From positions 10,684,874 to 10,748,873 of the forward strand of contig NC_052518.1 in assembly GCF_014356525.2 (NCBI RefSeq): a DNA stretch of 64,000 nucleotides, written 5' to 3'. The notes under the pieces are model-generated. The model was not told the DNA's origin. It saw only the letters and a list, made by a program, of their open reading frames with translations, and searched no databases. Shown here piece by piece: positions 34,010 through 44,798 of this stretch. Every line of letters begins with the position of its first letter. Position 1 is the stretch's first letter. Both the position numbers and the translations under genes were made by a program. Origin of the DNA: Nilaparvata lugens. Taxonomy: Eukaryota > Arthropoda > Insecta > Hemiptera > Delphacidae.

Positions 34010-34873
34010 CTATGTCTGATTATTTACAGTTTTTTGACATTCCTCTTTTCTTTCTTCTGGTCTCTCAATCAGCTGTTTGTTTTGATGAGTGGATTTTTGC
34101 TCATTCACCTTGCTCGCTTCTTCACACGCATTGCTGTGCTTGGTGAGGAAACTCTCTATGCTTCTATTACCTTCCACCCTTCTCCCTTTCCTCCCAGACT
34201 GCTTTCCATGGCGACTTTTGCTTTCCTCTTCCTGATTCCTTGGACTCGACTCTTCACTTCTAGGTCGTTTGGCTGATTTGGTCTCTATATTGTCCAGTTC
34301 TTCAAGTGAAAATAGTTTCCCATCTACTTCTAGCTTATCCTTTTTCATGATAACCTTTTGACCCTTGCTTTTTAATTTCATGAGATGGGAGAATAAGTTT
34401 TTCCTTATTGCTCTGGTTTCTTGAGAAAAATCCTCCTTGATTTGTACATTTTTATAGCGTCTATCATCTTGGAGCCTTCTCTTCTCTCTCAGTATAATTC
34501 TTTTTATTGTAATTGAATTCAATTTCACTAACACAGGTGCTCTTTCTTTACTCTTATTTGTTTTCCATAACTCTTTGATATAGTTACCATTTATTTCAGG
34601 GACTAGAAACTTGAGAACGTTCATGATCTGATCATTCATTTCAAAATAGCTTCTACTCTGAACTCCATAGATAAGTAAATTAAACTTCCGCTCACTCTCC
34701 TCTACAATCTTTACTTTTTCTGCATAGTTTTGTTTCAAGGTATTTATATCTGATTTTATTCCCTCTATTTCATCTTCAAAACGAGAATTCATTGCATCCA
34801 CTTTGTTGTCTAATGAATCAAGCTTCTCTAATTTATCCAGAATCCTGTCCAATTTCTCCTCTATTTGTGACAT
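34010..34873 (-). CDS. LINE ORF1 protein (coiled coil plus nucleic-acid-binding region)
   Basis: An uninterrupted 287-residue ORF from an ATG. Residues 1-60 show heptads of Leu/Ile (EEKLDRILDKLEKLDSLDNK, then IEGIKSDINTLK), a coiled coil expected to trimerise the protein. The middle (ERKFNLLIYGV ... NYIKELWKTNKSKERAPVLV) follows the pattern of the RNA-recognition-like domain of L1-type ORF1 proteins. Next is a basic segment (IILREKRRLQDDRRYKNVQI, KEDFSQETRAIRKNL) like the C-terminal domain. The tail is very basic and Ser/Glu-rich. In this family ORF1 coats element RNA. The ORF is intact although the downstream ORF2 is truncated. Confidence 0.75.
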   Translation of the reverse strand: MSQIEEKLDRILDKLEKLDSLDNKVDAMNSRFEDEIEGIKSDINTLKQNYAEKVKIVEESERKFNLLIYGVQSRSYFEMNDQIMNVLKFLVPEINGNYIKELWKTNKSKERAPVLVKLNSITIKRIILREKRRLQDDRRYKNVQIKEDFSQETRAIRKNLFSHLMKLKSKGQKVIMKKDKLEVDGKLFSLEELDNIETKSAKRPRSEESSPRNQEEESKSRHGKQSGRKGRRVEGNRSIESFLTKHSNACEEASKVNEQKSTHQNKQLIERPEERKEECQKTVNNQT

Positions 34874-37640
34874 ATTGTACTCTAGGATGTTAGAATGGTT
34901 ATATTTTGAATGAAGATATGCTGTTCGATTTTGAAATTCGTCCTAAGGATGGAAGCGCCTTTAATAACTCAATTGTTTGGAGTATAAAATGTTTAAGCTA
35001 TCTAACTGGTTCGATGAATTTATTTCTAAGATGTTGCGTAGGTCAAGGTAGATAACAGTCTGAAGACAGATAAGCAAGGTGTTGTGATGTAGCTCGACTC
35101 AGCGCCTCTATCAACCTCTCTCTCTCTCTGTTGTTCCGTTACTTTCTTTCGTATTTCCCTGTCATTGATCATCTGGTACTTTTTCGGTTTTCATGATTGC
35201 TGCAGGTAGTTCAAAGTCCAACTTGCGATCCACCTGTGTTGGAGGTCTCTGCTTTGGCTTCTTCTTTCTAACCTACAATAGTTCAACTTCCATTTTCCAA
35301 TGTCCAAAGCTCATCACAGGTTGTAATTTACACAAAAAAAATTGATAACTTGTCACTGTTAGTCACTCCTTAAATCTAATAAAGCTATAAATATTAGCAT
35401 ACTACAAAAGCCGTGGTTGTAATTCCTCTCGTAGAAATTGAGCAATACTGTAATCAAAATTGAAAAAAAACAATAGGTAGGCCTAATTCAAAGCTCAAGC
35501 AACTCAACTTTACACTATATTACTATATTTTTCACAATTATTGAAATACGTTGTTGAATTTGAAAAAGCTAATTTAAAACATGGGTAACCTACAAATTGG
35601 TTAACCAATAACTGAGAATATTAAGAGATCTCAATGATTACTACCCTTGAAATTCATGATGAAGGATAAAAATTGTATTGGTAAAATAAAATAACAACCC
35701 TTTATTCGAAAAAGTAGTTATCAGTTGAATTATTAACGTTTATTCATGAAAAATTCCATTCGATATAGGGATTTCAATGTAAACACGGGTTGAAGTGTAC
35801 GCTTTTGAACAGCTGATCGGCTGTAGGTACTGGCCATGAGTTGAGTAGGCCATGGCCTACATAGTAATACATGTCCGTCCAATGTTTGCTTATTTAGCCT
35901 ACTTTATTATCCATAATATGGACGGGTTATGGGACATAACCATAAAAAGAGTTAATGGACTCTTTGGCCCGGTTGAATTTTAACCTCCATATCTAACCCT
36001 CTCAAGTATGAATTTGCTTGAGAAACGTAGAAAAATGCAATGAAAAACTTGAGAATAGAAACGCTCTGAATAACGCTTGAGAACACTTTGAAAACGCTGT
36101 AAAATGGCGTATATCTTTGGCATAATTTTGAATTTCTCTGCAGACAAAATTTCTTGACTCTAGCTGAACTTCTGTACCGAATTTGAACATTTTATCTCAA
36201 TTGCTTCTTGAAAAATGTGAGAAAACTCAGAAAAACACTAGGGAACGCTAGGAAAGCCCAGTAAAACCGCCCATCTTTAATTCTGAAGTCCTCTCAATAG
36301 AAAATTTGTAGACCCCTGCTGATCTTCTTTACTAAATTTGAACCTGATCTGTCAATGATCTTTCTGAAAATATCTTTGGAACTTGTTCAACTCTGTTCTT
36401 AGTGCGCCTCTAGTTGGCCAACTATATACATACCAAATTTGAATGTATTTTGTCCAGTAGATTTTTAGTTTTGTTGATTATGGATGAGTGAGTGAGTGAA
36501 TGAATCTGTGACATTTCGCTTTTATATATAGATAAATGGAATCGGCTTATACATACGGGATAGGGAATACACTATTTGCACATAATCTCTTATGAACTAA
36601 TGAACTGATTAACTTGCAATTTCACATTAAGATTCTGAATTTACGGAGGATGATTATAGTCCTATATTTTTATATTTATTCATCAATCAATTCAAATTGA
36701 TTAATAATTGAAGGAAATTTATTCAATTTGTGATTCAAAGTTCACACAAATAATAAAGGCCTACCAAACAGATCTTTTCCCAAGTGATCATTGGCGTAAT
36801 TGGTGGCACGGGTAACTTATGATTGCATGGTTTCTGCTTGAAGACCAATCAAACTATTTTTTTGCGGAGAAATTTCAACTCTAATGAAGATTATCCATGT
36901 AATTTTGACAAAATGATAAATATTTATTTTATTTTTATGTTTCCGGACATTAGGAGATAGCATTTTACAAGTGAAAATTTTCCCCAGTGTAAAGCACGGG
37001 TTGCCTGCTAGTATTAATAGTAAAGCTTAAAAATGAAGTTTAAATGAGGTGGTCAATAACTGGTGATGAGGAAATTCTAGTTTGAGTGAAGGGATTATTT
37101 TCCTAAATCGAAGTAGGCTAAATTTTTTCTATCCATTTCATTTCTTTACTTATGCTGCAATTGATTTTGCTGGTGATAAAATGGTTTGGTAATTTGTTAA
37201 TAGGCCTAAACAAATTACTGTAGTAAAATTTGATGTTACTTATCTAATAAACTAGGTATTTATCTATGTTGTAATTATTTGATGCTCACTTACGAATATT
37301 ATATAGTGTTATGTGTATTGTGTATACATTTTAATTTTAATATTGATGGAATAAAATAATATTCCTTGTGTAGGATTTTCCAAAATGTAGATTGTCTTAG
37401 TGTATGGATCTTGAAATATAGTTCTTGAAATATTAGTCTGTTGGGGTAAAGTGTGAGTCTACCCTGTTCTGCTCTGGAGGTTGAATAGTCTTTTTGAATG
37501 TTTATTATGTATACATGTGATGAATAATATGATAATAACTCAATGGGGGATGATTTTGTATAAAAACGTCAAATACGGCTTTTGCTCATTATTTAACACT
37601 CTTCCGATTCTTATATAAAAATATTTTTCAGGTATGAAAA

Positions 37641-38586
37641 ATGTCATCAATGGAGGTGGTGGAGTGCTTGGAAAAGTATCAAAAACTGGAACTGATTCAC
37701 TACGGGAAGTTTGCTTCTGTTTGTTTTGGAAAGTTGAAAAACAGACCCCATCCTGCGACAGTTGCGATTAAACAAAATTTCAGATTCGGTTTTGCCGAAA
37801 TCAGAGCCTACAAAGATTTGAAAAACTGTGACAAAATTCTAAAAGTCTTCGATATATGCGATAATTACAAAACAATCGTATTGGAGCTATGCATGAGTAG
37901 CTTGTATGAATTACTTGGATGTCAATCGCTCTGCTTGCCACAACAGAAAAACGTTATACGTCAATTTTTGAATGCCTTAGAAGCTATCCATTCAAAAAAT
38001 TTTGTGCACAGAGATGTTAAATCGGCAAATCTCCTGATGACTTTCGACGGAGTATTGAAAATTGCTGACCTGGAAGGGATGCTTGAAAATAACGTCAACA
38101 TGGCAAATTTCAAAGCTGGTACCCCTGGATTCACCCCACCTGAAGTTCTTATAAGTACCTCAACTTTGGCTGTGAACATCAGTATGGATTTGTGGTCGGC
38201 TGGCATAACTCTGTTTGAAATATTGACAAACGTCAGTAAAGACCTTATTGACCATGTCAAAATGTCTGAAATAAGATCTATTACTAATGTTTTCGGATGT
38301 GTTGCTGGACCATATCTGTCCAGTTTACCTGGTTACGAAGAATACTATGAATGGGCCAAATTTTACGAGGAAAGAAATCTTGCAGACACACTGAGATTAC
38401 TGATGGCAGAGAACACTCAAGCCGAAATGGATATAATTGAGAAACTTTTGAAAGTGGAGCCGTCTGAGAGAGCTTCAGTCAGTCAACTGCTCGAATCTGA
38501 TTTTTTTTCTGTTGAGCCCCTTCCGTCTGCAGACTTGACAGAGGCCATTGAAGGCTTCATGCGAAATCAAAATATTGAAAGACCAC
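37641..38586 (+). CDS. CDC7-like serine/threonine protein kinase, main coding exon
   Basis: ATG at 37641 lies 9 bases after an acceptor (TTTTTCAG/GTATG). The coding exon ends at a donor (CCAC/GTAAGT, 38586/38587) and continues in phase at 40515; read-through would stop after KS. Kinase landmarks: a reduced glycine loop YGKFASVCFG (residues 21-30), VAIK lysine 44, helix C Glu53, HRDVKSAN (123-130, Asp125, Asn130), metal-binding DLE at 143-145 instead of DFG, GTPGFTPPE (160-168) in place of APE, and DLWSAG (183-188). GTPGF-PEVL, the DLWSAG spacing and the following SEIRSITNVFG resemble CDC7, the kinase that licenses replication origins with DBF4, but the long CDC7 inserts are absent. All catalytic residues are present, so activity is possible. 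Family call is by motif only. Confidence 0.8.
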
Positions 38587-38621
38587 GTAAGTCATAACAA
38601 TTCTCTTATCCATTCTTTTTA

Positions 38622-38770
38622 TAATCAGAGACCCCCTGGGTTGGAGAGCTCGCTCATGAAGTGTTGTATTGATCTTTGTAATCCGCAACTTGTAATTATA
38701 CAGTGTTCGTGAAAATTATGGAAACAACTAAAAATATTCCTTTTACACGGATAATTTGACAGCAGGTTTC
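38622..38770. repeat. Dispersed repeat, copy 3 of 3, in the kinase intron
   Basis: Lies 35 bases after the kinase exon and matches 33100-33240 and, more distantly, 17072-17180. Confidence 0.7.
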
Positions 38771-38950
38771 ATGGGTTATTGAAAAAAAACAAATTTTTTG
38801 TCGCTCAAAATTTTTGTCCGTCATATGAATCTAACTTCATTTTTTTAATGGGAAGGTGGTCATGCAATACATTATTTCCACACATCAATATCACAAACTG
38901 TACAAAAGATATTCACATTATTTAAATATACTTAATAAATCATACAAAAA

Positions 38951-40235
38951 TGAATAGAATGACTTTTAAAATAGAATAAAACAGTTTTGACTTTTAATAT
39001 GAAATTACTTTTTTATTTGTTGACGTGGCGAAGTTTGGACAGTTATGTCCACTCTATCAGGACAGTATCGGAAAATAAAGGTCTTAGATAATAAATGTTT
39101 TTCAATAAAATAAATTACTTGACTGCTGAAAGAAAATAAATGAATCAGATCAGTAATAATTGGAGTCAAAGATAAATCTGTTGATTTCATATAAATAGTG
39201 AATATTATGGATATTAGAAAAAACCTCATATTTAAAAAACCCTGATATCTAATATAATCTTCAAACTGTCTGAAAGTCCTTGGTTTCGCACACAGCACCC
39301 TTGTTTTTTTTATTTACTTACTATTTTTTTTTCTAAATAATGGCTGAACATAGGGAAGTGAAACTGCACAAACATTTCTTCCCAATTATTGGAAAGAGCT
39401 ATAGAAAAATTATAACAATTTCTCAAATTGATGAAGCAAAGAGGCGGCCGTTTAAAATTTTATCTCTTAAATAACAAAAAATCGCTGATTTAAAAAAATT
39501 ACTAGAATATTTTTTTTAGTGAATTGAATTAGGCCTACAAATCGATTGACACCTAATTCTCCAAGATTGAACGAATATTGAGTGAGATATGGCAGCTCTA
39601 GTGATAGGAGACTGGAGGTTTGTTTCCGTGCACGCCAAAGCATGCTACTGAAGTCTGCCTCAATATTGTAACAATCTCCATCTGCTTTGCATGTTATTAG
39701 TAAGCAATTTTAGATTATTTCAAACAATAATGGAACTTTACATAACCATCTTGGTCTTGGTTTGATCGCTACAACTGCCATACATCTCACTTAATATTTG
39801 TCCAATCTTGGAAAACTAGGAGGTGTTAATCGATTTGTAATTAAATTTAAAAAAATGTTATTCTTGTAGGTAATTTTTTGTAAAATATACAGTTTTTTAG
39901 GTTATTTAGTGAATAACATTTTAAATGGCTGCAATTTTGTTTTATGAATTTGGAAAAATTCAATTCATAATTTTTTGTAGCTCTGTCTAGTTGTCATAAA
40001 TGTTTGTGCAAAGTTTCTGTAGAGACGATCCAATAAATATTCAAGTACTTTTTGTTACAGCAATATAACAAGTCTTATAACTTATAAATAATTTAATTTA
40101 ACTTCAATCATTTCATTCTGGTTTTAAAAGAAGGTTATTTTTAATTGTATGATAGTGGCTTTTGCTGGTTCTGACTCTACAATTTCTGTTGAATATCAGA
40201 TAGGCCTGAAAACTACATTATTATTACCTATATAT
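38951..40235 (+). other. Kinase intron, unique part
   Basis: AT-rich DNA between the donor at 38587 and the acceptor at 40513-40514. No ORF with domains; the reverse-strand ORF at 39005-39298 is probably fortuitous. Confidence 0.5.
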
Positions 40236-40760
40236 ATAGACGATACATAATAAATAATTAATAAAAACAATATAAAAATCGTGTAGTGCCCTTTTTATAA
40301 CTTTAAAATAGTTCAACGACTAGTTTAAACCCTAACTTAGGTCATTTTCAACTTGAAACTACTTGAACTATTTTAAAGTTTTGCAAAATAATGGGTAATA
40401 CTAAAAGATTTTTATATTGTTTTTATTAATTCGTTCAAAAGTAGACCATGTAACTAAAGTGTTTTTATAATAAATAATGTACATTTTTTGTAAATATGAT
40501 TTTTTTGTTTTCAGCACAACACGACGAACCTGAAATAGATTGGGATAATATTGTACTTCCAGATGAAGACCCACTCAGTCGTAAGTTTTTATTAACATTT
40601 TTCATTGTTTATGCTTAGCCTACTCATGTTATGCTTATTTTGTTCATAAAGATAATTCGAGAATCATTCCAAAAGCTCATCATTCTAATTCCAATAATGA
40701 TATGTTACAATAATATTCTAAGATAGATTTATCATGTGTAAATTAATGTTATAACTAGAA
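40236..40760. repeat. Direct duplication, copy A, around the kinase 3' exon
   Basis: Matches 43083-43617 over about 520 bp, including a fold-back block, the exon at 40515-40580 and 180 bp beyond it. Within it AATAAAAACAATATAAAAAT (about 40260-40279) and its complement ATTTTTATATTGTTTTTATT (about 40410-40429) form the arms of a small MITE-like fold-back, with an inner pair ACTTTAAAATAGTTCAA/TTGAACTATTTTAAAGT. Confidence 0.88.
40515..40580 (+). CDS. Acidic 22-codon exon of the CDC7-like kinase gene
   Basis: Acceptor TTTTGTTTTCAG precedes 40515 and donor GTAAGT follows 40580. Joined to the split codon of the kinase exon it reads PQHDEPEIDWDNIVLPDEDP and then LS, in frame, ending in the same phase 1. 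Exact length 66 and matching phases mean it could be inserted or skipped without a frameshift. The acidic content and its place after the kinase domain suggest a regulatory tail. The next exon is unknown; the candidate at 43355 is a duplicate of this one. Confidence 0.65.
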
Positions 40761-40774
40761 TATATATGTATATA

Positions 40775-43078
40775 CAGGATGTCCCACCAAATTTGTAACA
40801 GCCGTTGACCATAGATTCGACTCGACATTTCTGACAAAAAATGTTCAGTAAACTTTTTTCCTATCGACCTTAGTTTTCGAGATATATTTCGATTTTTCTA
40901 TATTTTCGGAATATGCTTACTTCCGGTCATTAAATACTCAATAACTCGAAAACTACTGGTCGAATTTCAATTTCAAGGGTACTGTTGGAAAAGAGAATCA
41001 CATTTCAAACAAGATTAATCGAATTTTATTTGTTGTAAGATATTTTGTAGTTTTTTATTAGGGCTTAAACTTGAAAAAAAAATTCTCTTCTTCAAATTCA
41101 AAGTGAAATTTCAAACCGTTTTTCTCGGTTTTTCTTCAGGTGATTATAATGGTTTCATTATAATTTGCATTATTTTCTGTAGCATATAGCCTAAATCCTA
41201 TATAAAATATTAATCATACTTTTACAAGATCCAACAAAATTTATTCAAAGAATAATAATTCAAAGTAGACAAAATGAATGACAGAATCAAAAATACTGAT
41301 GGCAATAATTTAGATGATAATCAAGTTACATGTCATGCTCACTGCTTGCAGTAATTCTAAATAGCCTCCATTTCTTTTTGTGCAACTTCTGCTGCCGTTT
41401 ATCAAACTTCGATTTGCCCGTCTCACTTCGTTGAGCCGTCTCTTCATTACTTTAATCGTCAATCGAATTCTGAGAATCAGTTCCTCCCTGTTCTCTACAG
41501 GTTCTCTGTCAACTTTATACTTTTCACAACCCCCCAAAAGTAGAAGTCTATTGGAGTAAGATCAGGTGAGCGTGGTGGCCAACTTACGGGTCCACCTCGG
41601 CCAATCCACCGCCTAATTGTTATCAAGCCACCCACAGACGTTTGTAGCATAATGAGGGAGGCAGCCATCCAACTGGAGCCACATATTCTGCCTCAAATTG
41701 AGAGGCACGTCTTCCATCAATTCGTGAAGCTCATTGGCCACAAAGTCCATAAAAACTTCACCATTTATTCTTGCAGGGAAAATGAAAGGTCCATGTATGT
41801 GGAAAAGTTATTGTGGAAATTTACAGCACCAGCTCTTGTGAACGTACTTTTATCTGTGATCTGTTCATAAAATGTTTGATTTACAATCTTGTGCTAATAT
41901 CCAACGGCAAAACTGCATCCTTGAAACAGTATCAGGTTCATTCAACTCTTGAAATGGGTATCATGAAATGGTCGAAAGTTGTTTTTCAATATTCTTTGAA
42001 ATATCATTCTTGAAACATTCAACATCCCAGCTGCCCGCAGGATGCTGGATCGAGGATTCTGCTCGAAATACTTCAGAATAAGATTCTCAAAAGCTTCAGA
42101 ATTTAAGACGGGCCTCTCGTATCTTGAAACTGTTCCTAGACCCTTACTACCTTGATATCTGTCAATCTTAAAAACGGGTTATGAGATGGGTGCTTTCGGT
42201 CAAGAAAACGTTTCCTGCATACTCTCACTGACTCTTGAATTGCATCCACTCTCTCCATACACCAATAACATGTTCAAGTACTCAATCAAGGTAAATTTCA
42301 TGATAATGAACGCGAATACTTCTCTACTAGCCAAAGTTGATACATATCATGCCAATTGACTGGAAAGCACACTGAAAACTATACTGAAAATAGGCTGAAA
42401 CATACACTTATTGTTATTTCATTCAGGATTTATAGTACAGGAAATAATGCAAGTTATTGAAAAAGTCATATCATTGTAGAATGTTGAAATGTTGATTAAA
42501 CCTTGTGAATATTGTCAGAGAGAAATCAGGTGATTTCACCCTAGGATCACCACTTGATGAATGCTGTTTGTGGATTTCCTCATTTCGAAGGTGTTCATAC
42601 CAGATATTAGCAGTTTTGAACACTTTATCATGGAACTTACCACTTCTAATTTATACTCATTCGAAAGCTTATGGAATGGAGAAGTTTTTGAAATATTGAA
42701 ACAATTATAATCATCCGGAGAAAAACCGAGAAAAAACGGTTTGAAATTTCACTTTGAATTTGAAGAAGAGCATTTTTCCAAGTTCAAGCCCTAATAAAAA
42801 ACTACAAAATATCTTACAACAAATAAAATTACATTAAACTTGTTTGAAATGTTTTTCTCTTTCCAACAATACCCTTGAAATTGAAATTCGACCAGTAGTT
42901 TTCGAGTTATTGAGTATTTAATGACCGGAAGTAGGCATATTCTGAAAATATAGAAAAATCTATATAGGTATCTCGAAAACTAAGGTCTATAGGAAAAAAG
43001 ATTAATGTACATTTTTTGTCAGAAATGTCGAGTCGAATCTATGGTCAACGGCTGTTACAACCTTGGTGGGACACCCTG
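40775..43078 (-). mobile_element. Mariner/IS630-like transposon with roughly 390-bp terminal inverted repeats
   Basis: Begins CAGGATGTCCCACCAA and ends TTGGTGGGACACCCTG, flanked by TA (40773-40774, 43079-43080). The inverted repeats extend about 390 bp inward on each side (to about 41165 and from about 42690), with blocks such as CGAGTCGAATCTATGGTCAA and AACCGTTTTTTCTCGG recognisable in both. The interior encodes a broken DDE transposase on the minus strand. Arms differ by scattered substitutions and indels, so the insertion is not recent. Confidence 0.85.
41310..41810 (-). pseudogene. DDE transposase of the mariner/IS630-like element, C-terminal half
   Basis: On the minus strand, across at least three frames: FPARINGEVFMDFVANELHE, VPLNLRQNMWLQLDG (second catalytic Asp), CLPHYATNVCGWLDNN, RWIGRGGPVSWPPRSPDLTP, IDFYFWG (third acidic residue), then EELILRIRLTIK, EVRRANRSLINGSRSC and NGGYLELL. 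This is the usual order for IS630/Tc1/mariner-type enzymes, which cut at both ends and insert at TA. A stop after WLDNN and later frameshifts make it non-functional. The N-terminal helix-turn-helix and first Asp should lie at 41810-42690 but were not clearly readable. Confidence 0.75.
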
Positions 43079-43082
43079 TATA

Positions 43083-43617
43083 TACATAATAAATAATTAA
43101 TAAAAACAATATAAAAATCTTGCAGTACCTTTTTTTTAAACTTTAAAATAGTTCAACGACTAGTCTAAACCCTAACTTAGGTCATTTTCAACTTGAAACT
43201 ACTTGAACTATTTTAAAGTTTTGCAAAATAATGGGTAATACTAGAAGATTTTTATATTGTTTTTATTAATTTGTTCAAAAGTAGACCATGTAACTAAAGT
43301 GTTTTTATAATAAATAATGTACATTTTTTGTAAATATGATTTTTTTGCTTTCAGCACCACACGACGATACACCATCAAACGACGATACATTCCTCGATTG
43401 GAAAAATATTGCACTTCCAGATTAAGGCCTACTCAGTCGTAAGTTTTTATTAATATTTTTCATTGTTTATGCTTATCCTACTCATGTTATGCTTATTTTG
43501 TTCATAAAGATAATTCGATAATCATTCCAAAAGCTCATCATTCTAATTCCAATAACGATATGTTACAATAATATTCTAAGATAGATTTGTCATGTGCAAA
43601 TTAATGTTATAACTAGA
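43083..43617. repeat. Direct duplication, copy B, around the decayed kinase exon
   Basis: Copy of 40236-40760 with scattered differences; it begins immediately to the right of the mariner-like element, so the transposon sits at the junction of the two copies. Confidence 0.88.
43355..43438 (+). pseudogene. Duplicate of the kinase 3' exon with 18-bp insertion and an in-frame stop
   Basis: Acceptor TTGCTTTCAG and donor GTAAGT are conserved. Against 40515-40580 it has an 18-base expansion around ACACCATCAAACGACGAT and a GAA to TAA change (stop 43423-43425) after LDWKNIALPD. If spliced directly to the kinase exon it would act as a terminal exon giving a different acidic tail; if spliced after the first version it would also end the protein. 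It could therefore be either a dead copy or the real last exon. Confidence 0.55.
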
Positions 43618-44394
43618 ATGGTGAGGTGAAAAAATGCTCATTAATATTCTATTGTAACTCATCTATTGAACATACTCGCCTTGAATTATCATTATTATAA
43701 TTCATTGAATTATAATTATATTTTCTCAAATAGATTTAGACCATAACAATATATTTAATTACTGTAGTCCTATCCAAATTATTATAGAAATTCAAAGTAC
43801 TCATTATATGAAACAAAACAAAGAAAAAACACATTCCATTCATAGAGTATAATTCCAATCATTTGGCAAGTCATATTATCAATCACAGGAGCTATATTTG
43901 GCAGGAATTGAATTGAATTGCCTTTTATTTGAAATTAATTTCTTCATTGCACTGTTGTTGTTCAGAGTATAATTCTTATTGATAAGTAGATTATGATGAA
44001 TTTAGCATTTGAAAATAGTTTCAAAATGTTGGAAAGTTTTATGTCTTAAATAAGTAGCGTAATACTTCTGTTCAGTTTATCACCATCTTTTATATTGAAA
44101 CTTGTTACAGAATGACTTGCTATAACTAGGTACATAAATTATTTTGCTATCAATAAATAAACTAATTTACAATCATATTTATCCTTATCATGTGGTATAT
44201 GGTATATGCAACCTCCCGCTCTAATCGAATTGCTCCATCTGCTCGCAATGTCTTTTGAATACTTCATATTGTGTCCTTACAGGTGTATACTTTTCAAATA
44301 GTTTTGCCAATTATTGCTGGCATCCACTTTATCTGAACTGCCAAAGTAAATCTCATTAACACCTTTTTGAAAAAAAACTTTTGATTTCCTTCTC
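43618..44394. other. Intergenic or intronic DNA up to the first gap
   Basis: AT-rich, no feature recognised apart from decayed continuation of the duplicated segment. Confidence 0.4.
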
Positions 44395-44494
44395 NNNNNN
44401 NNNNNNNNNNNNNNNNNNNNNNNNNNNNNNNNNNNNNNNNNNNNNNNNNNNNNNNNNNNNNNNNNNNNNNNNNNNNNNNNNNNNNNNNNNNNNN
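44395..44494. other. Assembly gap, 100 N
   Basis: A round 100-base run of N, a placeholder of unknown true length. The 97 bases right of it (44495-44591) match the opposite strand of 63316-63418. Confidence 0.99.
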
Positions 44495-44798
44495 GTGGTG
44501 AATATCAAGTGATTTTTCAGATCTTGTCTTGGCTGGTGCTGTCATCTAATAATTTATAATAGTTTGGTAGTTTATTTTTATTTTATTTTAGCACAATATC
44601 AATTTGAATAAAAAATACTAAAATGGAGTCAGAAGTAAAAAGCCTACTTGAAATCTGCTGCTTGCAAAGAGATAAATCTCTTTTTTGTGTCAAAATAAAT
44701 GTTGATTACTCAAGAACTGTATCATATAAGATAACTTATACCTGATTGGATATAGGTATGAAGAAACTCGTCAAAAATATGATCACAAGCTCAGAAAA

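Larger units (their letters stand above)
33411..35366 (-). mobile_element. LINE fragment: 5' region, ORF1 and start of ORF2, at the junction of the duplicated segments
   Basis: Read on the minus strand: a leader (about 35340-34875, with a CT repeat at 35119-35133), ORF1 (34873-34010), then the start of ORF2 with an APE-type endonuclease, broken off near 33411. There is no reverse-transcriptase motif or tail. The fragment begins exactly where the left kinase segment stops and ends where the right one starts. No target duplication could be identified. Confidence 0.75.
35367..38950. repeat. Segmental duplication, right copy (contains open kinase exon)
   Basis: Direct repeat of 29850-33410 with very few differences, beginning CCTTAAATCTAATAAAGCTA. 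It includes the upstream non-coding DNA, the 5' intron, the kinase exon and about 350 bp of the next intron. Beyond 38950 unique intron sequence continues, so this copy is the parental context. Confidence 0.92.

Noticed and set aside
41652..42699. Plus-strand ORFs inside the mariner-like element
   Set aside because: They are antisense to the transposase remnant and contain no domain.
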